A stretch of 64,000 nucleotides of DNA from JASLBX01 sp035762665 (lineage in GTDB: Bacteria > Actinomycetota > Actinomycetes > Jiangellales > Jiangellaceae): NCBI GenBank assembly GCA_035762665.1, contig DASTNZ010000144.1, positions 82,137-146,136 on the forward strand. Direction: 5' to 3'. The translations under genes and the position numbers were made by a program. The notes under the pieces were generated by a model, which was given only the letters and a program-made list of their open reading frames with translations, did no database searches and was not told the origin of the DNA. Shown one piece after another: positions 1-7,757 of the stretch (its first letter is position 1; each line of letters opens with the position of its first letter).

Positions 1-1
1 G

Positions 2-163
2 GACGATCAAGCAGATGACGAGGCTGCGGAGTCGGCTGAGCACGGACCGGCGGAGGAGGTGGCTCGCGGCTCCCGTGACGACCGTCCACCACGGGACGGG
101 TACCCGTCCAGCGCCCCCGCCAACACCGACCCTGATCACCCACCGGACACCACAAGATCTTGA
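2..163 (+). CDS. C-terminal end of an unknown protein (5' outside window)
   Basis: The frame starting at base 2 is open up to TGA at 161-163 and gives a 53-residue tail. It is hydrophilic and disordered-looking: the first half is rich in Asp, Glu and Ala, and the second half in Pro, Asp and Arg, ending PDTTRS. Third codon positions are mostly G or C, as in neighbouring genes. No domain can be recognised from a tail of this kind, so no function is proposed. An overlapping Arg-rich frame (15-197) looks like a shadow. Confidence 0.5.
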   Translation, partial: DDQADDEAAESAEHGPAEEVARGSRDDRPPRDGYPSSAPANTDPDHPPDTTRS

Positions 164-203
164 ATCGAGCACCGGCCGCGCTCGGCGACCGGAGTGAACC
201 GCG

Positions 204-1082
204 GTGAGCCGGCTCGGCAGCGTCCCTCCTCCAGCGCTGGTCCTGCTCGGGATCGGATCGGTCCAGCTGGGAGCGGGGCTGGCCAAGACGGTGTTCGACG
301 AGCTGGCGCCGAGCGCGATGGTGCTGTTGCGCCTCGCCACGTCGGCGATTGTGCTAACGATCGTCGGCCGCAGGGTGTTGCGCGGCGCCATGGTCCGGCG
401 CCCCCGGCAGGACTTTCTTATCGTGGTCGCATTCGGCGTCACCCTCGCGTTGATGAATTTCGCGATATACGAGTCCATGGCTCGTATCCCGCTGGGCATC
501 GCGGTCACCATCGAGTTCCTTGGCCCGCTCGGCGTGGCGGTCGCCTTCTCCCGGCGCCTGCTCGACCTGGCATGGGTGGCATTGGCGGCAGCTGGCGTGC
601 TGCTCCTGGCCAGGGATGACGGTTCCGGCCGAGTCACAGTCGCAGGAGTAGCATTCGCCCTGCTGGCTGCCGCGGGATGGGCGGCGTACATCCTATTCAG
701 TACGGCCATCGGCCGCCGGTTTACCGGGTCGTCGGGGCTGGCACTGGCCAGCATCGTCGGCACCGTGCTGATGCTGCCCGTGGGTATCAGCACGGGTGGC
801 GATGCCCTGCTCCGGCCCGAGTTGCTCGCCGTCGGCGTCACCGTCGGATTGCTGTCGTCGGTCATTCCGTACACATTGGAGTTGGAGGCGCTCCGGCGAA
901 TGCGAGCCCAGCTGTTCGGCATCCTGATGAGCCTGGAGCCGGCCGCCGCCGCAATCGTGGGGCTGGTCATCCTCAGCGAGATCCTCGCCCTTCACGAATG
1001 GGCGGCGGTCGCCTGCGTAGTCCTCGCCAGTGTGGGGGCCAGCCGTACTCAACCGCAAAGGCCGGAGGTACCCGAGGGCTGA
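204..1082 (+). CDS. EamA/RhtA-family amino acid exporter
   Basis: This 292-residue protein is almost entirely hydrophobic. It fits the ten-helix drug/metabolite transporter (EamA) fold, with two repeats of about five helices. The closest pattern is RhtA-type threonine/homoserine exporters (N-terminal QLGAGLAKTVFDELAP stretch, MARIPLGIAVTIEFLGPLGVA in the first repeat, LEPAAAAIVGL in the second). RhtA-type proteins sit in the plasma membrane and export small neutral amino acids or related metabolites; substrate here is inferred. The GTG at 204 gives the full first helix. It stands alone, convergent with the Tad locus that ends at 1190. Confidence 0.85.
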   Translation: MSRLGSVPPPALVLLGIGSVQLGAGLAKTVFDELAPSAMVLLRLATSAIVLTIVGRRVLRGAMVRRPRQDFLIVVAFGVTLALMNFAIYESMARIPLGIAVTIEFLGPLGVAVAFSRRLLDLAWVALAAAGVLLLARDDGSGRVTVAGVAFALLAAAGWAAYILFSTAIGRRFTGSSGLALASIVGTVLMLPVGISTGGDALLRPELLAVGVTVGLLSSVIPYTLELEALRRMRAQLFGILMSLEPAAAAIVGLVILSEILALHEWAAVACVVLASVGASRTQPQRPEVPEG

Positions 1083-1189
1083 GCGCACCTCAAATCGACC
1101 GCAGCTGCGCATGCATCCGAAGTCGGCAGGTCGGTGCCCGCAGCGAGATCACCACTGCGGGCATCGGCGTCTTGCGAGCGCCTGTCCTG

Positions 1190-1951
1190 TTACGGGAACA
1201 GAACGCTCTCTGGATCTCGGGCCGCGCCACCTTCGCGCACTTCGAAATGCAGGTGCGGTCCCGTCGCGTTGCCGGTTGCCCCGACCGTGCCGATCTGCTG
1301 ACCGGCACCGACGACGTCTTCGGCGGCGACGGTGATGGAGCTCAGGTGGGCGTAGTACGTCTCGACTCCATCGTGGTCGATAACGACAAGGTTGCCGTAC
1401 CGCCCCGAGTGACCGGCCCGGCTGACTCGGCCCCCCGCACTGGCGACCACTGGCGTGCCCGCCGGCGCGGCGAGGTCGAGCCCGGTGTGCGTGCCAGAGG
1501 CCCAGTGCGCACCGGCTTCGCCGAACCGCGCCGTCAAGCGGTAAGGGCCGGAAACCGGTGCGACCCAATCGCCTGCAGACAATGCTCCGACGCGTATTGA
1601 GGGCGGCGGCACCCCCGCCCGGGCGCGCCGGACCGGATCGGCCAACCAGCGCAGCGGGCCGATGATCTGCGCGGACGCGAGGACCTCCACCTCGTTCCCG
1701 TCGACCATGCATTTCTGCAGGTCGGCACCGTTGGCGCGGCTCACCCGCTCGGCGGTCTCGCACGGGTCGCCGCTGCTGGCATCGGACAACTCCCTGGCGG
1801 CGGCGAGCGCAGCCAGATCAGCGGCGGCAGCGGCCCGGTGCCGTGCGGCGAAGCCGGAGCCTAGCGTGGCCCCAGTGAGCACCGCGACAACGATCATCAT
1901 CGTCCCCGTAAGGACGAGAACCGAGCCGGCACCGCGCTCGCGCCGTGTCAC
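1190..1951 (-). CDS. TadE/TadF-like minor pilin fused to an M23 (LytM) peptidase
   Basis: The protein has 253 residues. Residues 1-113 look like a complete Rv3654c-type 'TadE-like' protein: RRERGAGS before a membrane helix (about 10-34), the ARHRAAAAADLAALAAA segment, and two cysteines (64 and 81). Residues about 127-253 are an M23 zinc metallopeptidase with all expected ligands and catalytic residues: H155 and D159 (HTGLD), H202 (YAHL), H233 and H235 (HLHFE). The peptidase domain should lie outside the membrane and cut peptidoglycan cross-links. The start overlaps the tadE stop by ATGA, so it is the last gene of the flp-tadE unit. The fusion would tether a wall hydrolase to the pilus apparatus; that role is inferred. 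Confidence 0.85.
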   Translation of the reverse strand: MTRRERGAGSVLVLTGTMMIVVAVLTGATLGSGFAARHRAAAAADLAALAAARELSDASSGDPCETAERVSRANGADLQKCMVDGNEVEVLASAQIIGPLRWLADPVRRARAGVPPPSIRVGALSAGDWVAPVSGPYRLTARFGEAGAHWASGTHTGLDLAAPAGTPVVASAGGRVSRAGHSGRYGNLVVIDHDGVETYYAHLSSITVAAEDVVGAGQQIGTVGATGNATGPHLHFEVREGGAARDPESVLFP

Positions 1952-2421
1952 GACGTCTCCTCTATGGCGATGGACTCGGCGCTCACCGTCGGCGCAGGCA
2001 GGCGGTCCGCGAATGGCACGGGTGCCCTGACCTTCACCGCCACTTCGACGATGACAAGCCCGTCCTGCTCACTGACTTCGATCACCGCGCCGGCAGGAGC
2101 CACCGCCTCGGCGACCTGGCGGACGACTGATGCGTCGTCACCACGAGCTGCCGCACGGGCTGCCTCACGGGCGGCATCCGCGCATCGCAACTGTGTTAGG
2201 CCCAGGGACAAGGTCCACACTGCTGCGAGAACGACGAGGATGAGAGCCGGGAGGGCCGCCGCGATCTCAGCAGTGACGGCACCGCCTTCTGCGACGGCGG
2301 GGGGACTTGCGACGATGCGGGCCGTCGCCGAGCCAGTTGTGTTGACGCCCTGTTCGGCCGGGGACCCGCGCGCCGCGCGCCGGCGGGGAGCTGCCCGCCG
2401 GCGCAGCGTCGTCATCCTCAT
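1948..2421 (-). CDS. TadE-family pilus protein
   Basis: The protein has 157 residues with a long Arg-rich N-terminus and the TadE signature: G47 followed by AVTAE (E52), then a hydrophobic helix at about 54-76 and the amphipathic ADAAREAARAAARGD segment. TadE proteins are minor pseudopilins processed by a prepilin peptidase and needed for Tad/Flp pilus assembly. The ATG at 2421 overlaps the flp stop (ATGA), which argues for this start; ATG at 2415 is an alternative. Its own stop overlaps the start of the pilin/M23 fusion in the same way, so the three genes are probably translationally coupled. Confidence 0.85.
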   Translation of the reverse strand: MRMTTLRRRAAPRRRAARGSPAEQGVNTTGSATARIVASPPAVAEGGAVTAEIAAALPALILVVLAAVWTLSLGLTQLRCADAAREAARAAARGDDASVVRQVAEAVAPAGAVIEVSEQDGLVIVEVAVKVRAPVPFADRLPAPTVSAESIAIEETS

Positions 2422-2600
2422 CCCAGAATTCCAAAGGCCTTGCGCGCCAGATCGGTGAGGAATCCGAGGATGCTGTCGTTCTCGACGAGCTTGTAGAGAA
2501 CGCCAGCGATGCCACAGGCCGCGACTGTGCCGACGGCATATTCGGCGGTCGCCATACCGTGCTCGCTTGTCCGGCGCAGCGAGGCAATGAACTTGGACAT
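2418..2600 (-). CDS. flp: Flp-type major pilin (DUF4244)
   Basis: This 60-residue protein has the DUF4244/Flp layout: short basic leader, a prepilin-type site at G15/M16 with E20 and Y21 of the TAEYAVGT motif, then one hydrophobic helix (about 22-38) and an amphipathic tail. It should be the structural subunit of a Tad pilus. The ATG at 2600 is chosen because a strong AGGAGG lies 5-10 nt upstream and because the family is about 60 residues. The 152-nt gap to tadC, with conserved boxes in it, suggests a separate promoter from ssd-tadABC. Confidence 0.85.
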   Translation of the reverse strand: MSKFIASLRRTSEHGMATAEYAVGTVAACGIAGVLYKLVENDSILGFLTDLARKAFGILG

Positions 2601-2704
2601 GGAACCTCCTCGTCCGGCGGTCCGGCCGGTGCGGGGGCCGCGAATGGCGGCGCCACATCCAGGCTGTTGGCTCGCCACATCCGATTCGGAGATCGTTCGC
2701 AATC

Positions 2705-2743
2705 TGTGGAAACCACGCCCTCGCCCTACCTGGATGTGGAAAA
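2705..2743 (-). promoter_or_regulatory. Paired TCCACA boxes, 30 bp apart, upstream of flp
   Basis: Read on the minus strand, TTTTCCACA (2743-2735) and GTTTCCACA (2713-2705) are spaced exactly 30 bp start to start. They lie about 105-143 bp upstream of the flp start codon. The same arrangement occurs upstream of ssd at 6602-6640. It is inferred to be a shared regulatory site for the two pilus transcription units. Confidence 0.45.
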
Positions 2744-2752
2744 CCGGCGTTC

Positions 2753-3508
2753 TCAAGGCAGCAGCGGCATCGCAAGCGTTGCGACGAGCGGGACTATGCC
2801 GACGAGGACGAACGCCGGTAGGAAGCACAGCCCGAGTGGTGCCGCCGCCTTCGCCCCGAGGGACCGGGCTCTCGCTTCAGCGGACCACCGTGCGGCGTCG
2901 CGAGCATCACGCGCCGCCCGCTTCAGAGCGCCGACTGGCGACACGCCTCGGGTGGCCGATCGGAGCATGGCGCGGCCGAGCGGGCGGGTGACCGGATCGT
3001 CCATCAAGCCCGCCCACACGCTTGGCGGGTCGGCGCCCATCCGGGTGGCGGCAGCTGCCGCGCTCAGGGCTTCGCCCAGCGGCCCACCGATCGCCCTGCC
3101 CACAGCTTCGGCCGCGCCGTCGGGCGGTGCGCCGGCCGCTACCGCTACTGCCAGGAGCTCTGCCGCCAGCGGCACCGCTGCGGCGACCTGCTGCCGCCGC
3201 CTGATGACCGCGGCAGGCTCGAGCCGGCCAAAGCCGACCCAGGCGGTGACGCCGATCACAGATCCGGCGAACCACCCACCGGGGCCTCCTACCACGGCCG
3301 CGCCAGCGACGGCGGCCAGGCCGGCGGCAACGGCGCGCCGGCGCGCCGATACTGCCGTCCCGGAAGCCGAATTATTCCGCGAGGCTTGTCGCGGTGCGCC
3401 TCGGCGTCGCTTGACTGCCCACAGCCGCGCCACTCCAGGCCTGGGCATTAGCGCCGCGGCGCCGGCCAGGGCCGCGAGCAGCGTGGCGGCAACAATCACT
3501 CCTCCCAC
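2753..3508 (-). CDS. tadC: TadC-like inner-membrane platform protein
   Basis: This type II secretion F (GspF/TadC) family protein belongs to the cytoplasmic-membrane platform on which the TadA ATPase acts during pilus assembly. It has an N-terminal helix, a second membrane segment around the WFAGSVIGVTAWVGF stretch, a soluble four-helix F-domain (PLAAELLAVAVAAGAPP onward) and a C-terminal hairpin (PLGLCFLPAFVLVGIVPLVATL). The GTG at 3508 with GAGG upstream is preferred because it leaves only a 13-bp overlap with tadB; an ATG at 3562 would overlap by 67 bp, and a GTG at 3499 is also possible. Confidence 0.8.
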   Translation of the reverse strand: MGGVIVAATLLAALAGAAALMPRPGVARLWAVKRRRGAPRQASRNNSASGTAVSARRRAVAAGLAAVAGAAVVGGPGGWFAGSVIGVTAWVGFGRLEPAAVIRRRQQVAAAVPLAAELLAVAVAAGAPPDGAAEAVGRAIGGPLGEALSAAAAATRMGADPPSVWAGLMDDPVTRPLGRAMLRSATRGVSPVGALKRAARDARDAARWSAEARARSLGAKAAAPLGLCFLPAFVLVGIVPLVATLAMPLLP

Positions 3509-4272
3509 GCGGACCTCGTCGCCGATTGGGCCAGCCGGCCCACCCACCACAGACCAGCCCACACGAACAGGACTGCGCCGCCGAGGCAGCCGAGCCCGAT
3601 CGGGGTGCCGAGAAGGAACGAGACGGCCGCGCCGTCCCCTCCGGAAAGCAGCACGAGCGTGCCGAACGGCAGTACCGCCAGGAGGCGGGCAGTGGCACGA
3701 GCGGTGGCCAGTTGGCTATGTGCTTCTTGCCGGACCGCGGCCTCCGTCCGAAGCGCGTCGGCGACTGCGATCACGATGCGTGAGAGAGGGGCACCGGTTC
3801 GGTCGGTGACGTCCCACCCCGCGGCGACTGCTCGCAACGATCCGGCTCCTGGGGCTGTCGCGGCATCTCGTAACGCGGCGGTCACCTCCCCGCCAACGGA
3901 CGCTCGCGCTGCGGCCGATGCGAACAGTTCGGGCCAGTCCTCGGCCACGGCGGCGAGAGCGAGCGGCACCGGTGCGCCCGCCTGCAACTCGGCGGCCAGC
4001 GCCAGGCAGGCTTCGATGACCTCTGTTTCGCGCTGGGCAGTCGGGGACCGGCCCGCGAACCGCGCGGCCAGAGCGCCGCGCGACCAGCCCATGCGGGGCG
4101 CCCGCTGGGCCGGTTTGGCAGCGCCACCAGTACCGGTCGATCGCCCAGCCTGAGCCACGGTTCGGCCAGGTTGCGAGGCCGGCGCCAACCGGGCCGAAAG
4201 GACGCTCGGCCGTCCCTTGGCCAGCAGCCCTGCGGCAACCGCGGCAAGCGCAACCGCCAGCGCGGCAGTCAC
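3496..4272 (-). CDS. tadB: TadB-like inner-membrane platform protein
   Basis: This 258-residue GspF-family protein is the usual partner of TadC. It has an N-terminal helix, a basic linker, the F-domain (ETEVIEACLALAAELQAGAPV onward) and two C-terminal membrane helices. It should form the inner-membrane platform with TadC. The start ATG overlaps the tadA stop (ATGA). The order tadA-tadB-tadC is that of Rv3659c-Rv3657c in mycobacteria. Confidence 0.85.
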   Translation of the reverse strand: MTAALAVALAAVAAGLLAKGRPSVLSARLAPASQPGRTVAQAGRSTGTGGAAKPAQRAPRMGWSRGALAARFAGRSPTAQRETEVIEACLALAAELQAGAPVPLALAAVAEDWPELFASAAARASVGGEVTAALRDAATAPGAGSLRAVAAGWDVTDRTGAPLSRIVIAVADALRTEAAVRQEAHSQLATARATARLLAVLPFGTLVLLSGGDGAAVSFLLGTPIGLGCLGGAVLFVWAGLWWVGRLAQSATRSAWEE

Positions 4273-5429
4273 GTCGCCTCCAGACCCACCCTGGATCGCA
4301 ACCGATCTGCCGCGCCGGCTTCGGCGAATTCACCAGGAGCAGGGCTTCGTACGGCAGGCACGACAATGACCCAACCCGACTCGGTCCGCTCGACGACTCC
4401 GATCTCGCCAATACGCCGGCGGCCAGACCTGTCGCGCGCCAGATGGACGACAACGTCGATCCCGGCAGCCACCTGTGCGTGTACGGCGTCTCGGCCCAAG
4501 CCCGCGGCCACGCCAAGAGCTTCGAGTCGGGCCGGCACATCGGCCGCCGAGTTGGCATGTAATGTGCCGCAGCCGCCCTCGTGGCCGGTGTTGAGCGCGC
4601 TCAGCAAGTCGACGACCTCACGACCTCTCACCTCTCCAACCACTAGGCGGTCCGGGCGCATCCGCAGGGCCTGGCGCACCAGCTCGTCCAACCCCACCCG
4701 GCCGGCACCCTCCACGTTGGGCGGCCGGGCCTCAAGCCGGACTACGTGCGGCAATGCCGGCCGCAACTCGCCCGAGTCTTCGACAAGAACGACCCGCTCC
4801 GCGGGATCGGCCAGAGACAGCAGCGCTCCAAGCACCGTAGTCTTTCCCGTACCCGTACCGCCGCTCACGAGGAATGCCAGCCGAGACCGGACGATTGCCT
4901 GCAACCACGCCGCGAGCTCGGGACCGACGCTGCCGGCCGCGACGAGCTCGTTCAAGCTGAACACGTGGCCAGCCGGTACGCGCAGTGAGATCACCGTGCC
5001 GTGAGGCGAGATCGGCGGCAACACTGCGTGTAACCGGACGCCATCGGCCAGGCGGGCGTCAACATAGGGCATGGCATCGTCGAGCCGCCGGCTCGCGCTC
5101 GCGGCCAGCCGTTGCGCGAGCCGACGAACGTCGGCTTCGTCGCCCAGCTCTAGCGGAACCCGCTCCAGGCCGTCACCGCGATCGACCCACACGTCACCCG
5201 GCCCGTTGACCAGGACGTCGGTTACGCCCGGCTCGCGCAGCAACGTCTCGAGCGGTCCGGCGCCGGAGATCTCCGCCCGGAGTCGCGCCGTGACGTCCAG
5301 GACCGCGGCGTCTCCGAGGACTGTCCCTTCGGCGCGTAAGGCCGCCGCCACCTGGGAAGCGGTCGGCCCATTTGGCGTTGCCGTGAGGGACGTACGGACC
5401 CGCTCGACCAGCTCGTGGTCCACTCGCAT
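4269..5429 (-). CDS. tadA: TadA/CpaF pilus assembly ATPase
   Basis: This 386-residue secretion ATPase has Walker A GGTGTGKTT at 190-198, an Asp box (VLVEDSGELR), Walker B-like RLVVGEVRG and the His box GTLHAN. The N-terminal part (LLREPGVTDVLVNGPGDVWVDR) is the family's usual oligomerisation domain. It powers Flp pilus assembly from the cytoplasmic side. The ATG at 5429 with GGAGG 7 nt upstream is preferred; a GTG at 5432 overlapping the ssd stop (GTGA) is equally in frame. Confidence 0.9.
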   Translation of the reverse strand: MRVDHELVERVRTSLTATPNGPTASQVAAALRAEGTVLGDAAVLDVTARLRAEISGAGPLETLLREPGVTDVLVNGPGDVWVDRGDGLERVPLELGDEADVRRLAQRLAASASRRLDDAMPYVDARLADGVRLHAVLPPISPHGTVISLRVPAGHVFSLNELVAAGSVGPELAAWLQAIVRSRLAFLVSGGTGTGKTTVLGALLSLADPAERVVLVEDSGELRPALPHVVRLEARPPNVEGAGRVGLDELVRQALRMRPDRLVVGEVRGREVVDLLSALNTGHEGGCGTLHANSAADVPARLEALGVAAGLGRDAVHAQVAAGIDVVVHLARDRSGRRRIGEIGVVERTESGWVIVVPAVRSPAPGEFAEAGAADRLRSRVGLEAT

Positions 5430-6520
5430 CACGCCACCTCCGCGCCGTCTCGATCGACCAGTTCGCCGATCAGGCGTCCGCATACGGAGGCCAGTGGACC
5501 CCGCCCTGTCCTTGCGGGCGGTTCTCCGCGCTCCAGCGCCTCGCAAAGCCCGGGTTCGGGATCCAGCTCCGCCGCCATGCGCAGGCCCAGCGCCGCCGCG
5601 ACGTCCGTGGCGCGTAGACCCGAAGGTGCCGGTCCGCGGACGACGACTCGGATGTCGGTCGCAACCACGCCTAGCCCAGCCGCAACCCGACCAGCCGCCG
5701 CGACCGCTCGCACTTCGGCCGGCACTACGAGCAGGATCCGCTGGCACTGACCGATGACTTCTTCCGTCGCCGGATCGAAATGGCGGGGCAGGTCGAGCAC
5801 GACGAGATCCCACGATCGCCGGGCGGCGGCCACGACGGCTCGAACCGCCTCGGCTGGAACGCTCAGCACGCCACCTCGGTCCCACGACAGCACCGTCAAC
5901 CCGTGCGGTTCGGGCAGATGGCCGCGCAGCGTCGCTCCACCGATCCGACCACGGGTATCGGCGAGATCCGGCCACCGCAGCCCACCACTGTGCTCCGCTC
6001 CGAGGACGAGATCGAGCCCGCCTCCATACGGGTCCGCGTCGACCAGCATGGTGGCGAGCCCTTGCCGGGCGGCGCATATGGCCAGTGCGGACGCGAACAC
6101 CGACGCGCCCGCTCCGCCGCGACCTCCCACGACGCCGACCAAGACGGCCTGCTCCAGACCGCTGCCATCAGCAACGTCCGCGAACAACTCGACGAGGCGC
6201 GCCTCATCGGACTCCAACGCAACGACATGTTCTGCCCCGAGACCAACGGCGCGGCGCCAGGTGGCGGATTCGGGATGGTCAGAACACGCCACCACGACAC
6301 CAGGCCGTCGCGGCGGGCCGAGCGCGAGGACCCGCTCGGCTTGGTCGTCTCCGACCACCACCATCGGCGCAGCCAGCCAGCGGCTGCGGGCGGCTCCCGG
6401 GTCAACGACCACATCCGGTTCGACTCCGGCGGCGGCGGCCAGCCGAAGCAGATCGTCGAGCACCCGCTCGTCAGCCGTGACTAGCAGCGGACGGTTACCT
6501 GGCGACATAAGTCGGGTCAT
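5429..6520 (-). CDS. ssd: Ssd / CpaE-like MinD-family protein
   Basis: This 363-residue protein has a receiver-like N-terminus (about 10-115) and a MinD/ParA-like C-terminal ATPase fold. The deviant Walker A is degenerate (GGRGGAGAS at about 132-140: the signature Lys and the catalytic GKT/S Lys are both absent), while DADPYGGGLD at 161 is kept. This is the pattern of Rv3660c Ssd, which is linked to septum site selection, and of CpaE/TadZ, which localises Tad pili to the pole. It is first in the ssd-tadABC unit, with GAGGAGG 8 nt before the ATG. Confidence 0.85.
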   Translation of the reverse strand: MTRLMSPGNRPLLVTADERVLDDLLRLAAAAGVEPDVVVDPGAARSRWLAAPMVVVGDDQAERVLALGPPRRPGVVVACSDHPESATWRRAVGLGAEHVVALESDEARLVELFADVADGSGLEQAVLVGVVGGRGGAGASVFASALAICAARQGLATMLVDADPYGGGLDLVLGAEHSGGLRWPDLADTRGRIGGATLRGHLPEPHGLTVLSWDRGGVLSVPAEAVRAVVAAARRSWDLVVLDLPRHFDPATEEVIGQCQRILLVVPAEVRAVAAAGRVAAGLGVVATDIRVVVRGPAPSGLRATDVAAALGLRMAAELDPEPGLCEALERGEPPARTGRGPLASVCGRLIGELVDRDGAEVA

Positions 6521-6601
6521 GCGGTCGACCTCCTCGTTGGATGCGCGAAGAGATCCAATGTGGCCGGATCAGGCCAGCCACCGGCGTGTGCAGCGGCAGA
6601 A

Positions 6602-6640
6602 TGTGGATAACGAGGAAGACCACACCTTGGGTGTGGACAA
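6602..6640 (-). promoter_or_regulatory. Paired TTnTCCACA boxes, 30 bp apart, upstream of ssd
   Basis: On the minus strand, TTGTCCACA (6640-6632) and TTATCCACA (6610-6602) lie 30 bp apart, 82-120 bp before the ssd start. TTATCCACA is the E. coli DnaA-box consensus and TTGTCCACA the high-GC actinobacterial version. A small palindrome, CCACACC TTG GGTGTGG (6620-6636), overlaps the promoter-distal box. The pair mirrors the one before flp (2705-2743). Confidence 0.5.
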
Positions 6641-6647
6641 TAGAAGC

Positions 6648-6674
6648 GGCCCCCGCCGGGGGGCGACGGGGGCC
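6648..6674. other. GC-rich hairpin in the ssd / HAD divergent region
   Basis: GGCCCCCG (6648-6655) and CGGGGGCC (6667-6674) form a perfect 8-bp stem with an 11-nt loop. There is no T-run on either side. It lies between two divergent starts, so a terminator is not needed here. It may act in a 5' leader or simply form a cruciform. The rest of 6521-6833 holds no convincing gene. Confidence 0.4.
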
Positions 6675-6833
6675 GTAAAGGGATCCGGCTAGGGGGGCAA
6701 GCCGAACCCAAGCGGCGGGGGGTGCCGCTCTACACAGTCTGCCCCCGTTTGAGGCGCGGGAAACCAGTCAAATCCAGAAAATCTTCAAGGACTTGGCCGA
6801 GTCTCCAACTCGCCGCCACGACGCGTGCCCTCC

Positions 6834-6839
6834 TATGCT
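6834..6839 (+). promoter_or_regulatory. -10 element for leaderless HAD phosphatase start
   Basis: TATGCT is followed by 6 nt and then GTG at 6846, with no Shine-Dalgarno. This is the usual geometry for leaderless actinobacterial mRNAs, where transcription begins at the start codon. Confidence 0.5.
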
Positions 6840-6845
6840 CGGATC

Positions 6846-7712
6846 GTGGACAACGACGCCCCGGACACCGGCGCACCGACAGCACGGCCGGAGGCCAAGG
6901 CGCAGCCCAGCCCACGCTCGGCAGCGTTCTTCGACCTCGACAAGACCATCATCGCCAAGTCGAGCGCCCTCGCCTTCTCCCGCAGCTTCTACGAAGGTGG
7001 GTTGATCAACCGCCGGGCCGTTCTGCGAAGTGCGTATGCCCAGTTCGTGTACCTGGTGGGCGGCGCCGACCACGACCAGATGGAACGGATGCGGGAGTAC
7101 CTCTCGGCACTCGTTACCGGTTGGGATGTCCAGTCCGTCAAGGACATCGTCGCCGAGGCCCTGCACACGATTGTCGACCCGATCGTGTACGACGAGGCCG
7201 TGACTCTCATCGAAGAACACCACCACGCCGGCCGCGATGTCGTTATCGTCTCCTCCAGCGGTGCCGAGGTTGTAGAACCGATCGGGGAGATGCTCGGCGC
7301 GGACCGGGTCATCGCCACCAGAATGATCACCGGTGACGACGGCAAGTACACCGGCGAGATCGAGTTCTACGCGTACGGCGACACCAAGGCGAAGGCGATC
7401 CGCGACCTGGCCGATACCGAGGGTTACGACCTGAGCCGCAGCTACGCCTACTCGGACTCGGCCACGGACCTGGCAATGCTGGAAGAGGTCGGGCACCCGT
7501 ACGCAGTGAATCCCGACCGGGCGCTGCGCCGGATTGCCGCCGACCGTGGGTGGCCGGTTCTGATGTTCTCCAAGCCGGTCGCGCTGCGCAAACGGGCTGC
7601 GTCGTTCCGCGATGCGCCCAAGCCCGCCCTGGCCGCGGCCGCCATCGGAGCGGGTGCAGCGGCCGCCGGGCTGGCCTGGTACGCGGTGCGGAGGCGCGGA
7701 CGTCCCTCGTAG
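6846..7712 (+). CDS. HAD-IB family phosphatase (SerB-like)
   Basis: The protein has 288 residues. Motif I is FDLDKT (D30, D32), motif II is the SSS in VIVSSSGAEV, and motifs III/IV are DTKAKA and YSDSATDLAML. These are the hallmarks of HAD subfamily IB hydrolases (phosphoserine phosphatase-like). A C-terminal Ala-rich hydrophobic stretch (AAAAIGAGAAAAGLAWYAV) followed by RRRGR looks like a membrane anchor, so the enzyme may sit at the inner face of the membrane. The substrate is unknown. The GTG at 6846 is preferred over GTG 6825 because of the -10 geometry. Confidence 0.85.
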   Translation: MDNDAPDTGAPTARPEAKAQPSPRSAAFFDLDKTIIAKSSALAFSRSFYEGGLINRRAVLRSAYAQFVYLVGGADHDQMERMREYLSALVTGWDVQSVKDIVAEALHTIVDPIVYDEAVTLIEEHHHAGRDVVIVSSSGAEVVEPIGEMLGADRVIATRMITGDDGKYTGEIEFYAYGDTKAKAIRDLADTEGYDLSRSYAYSDSATDLAMLEEVGHPYAVNPDRALRRIAADRGWPVLMFSKPVALRKRAASFRDAPKPALAAAAIGAGAAAAGLAWYAVRRRGRPS

Positions 7713-7757
7713 TCGTAGCCGAACTGCGGTATAACCGCTGGTAGGGGAGGAACCGCG

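Noticed and set aside
15..197. Small Arg-rich frame at the left edge
   Set aside because: Overlaps the better, acidic frame 2-163 and has composition typical of an out-of-frame GC-rich read.
2509..5757. Long plus-strand frames antisense to the Tad locus
   Set aside because: They mirror tadA, tadB and tadC, are Pro/Arg/Ser/Ala-rich, and lack ribosome sites; these are usual shadows of GC-rich genes.
6602..6640. DnaA-box-like pair as a replication origin
   Set aside because: Only two boxes, no AT-rich unwinding region and no dnaA/dnaN genes nearby; a regulatory role is more likely.
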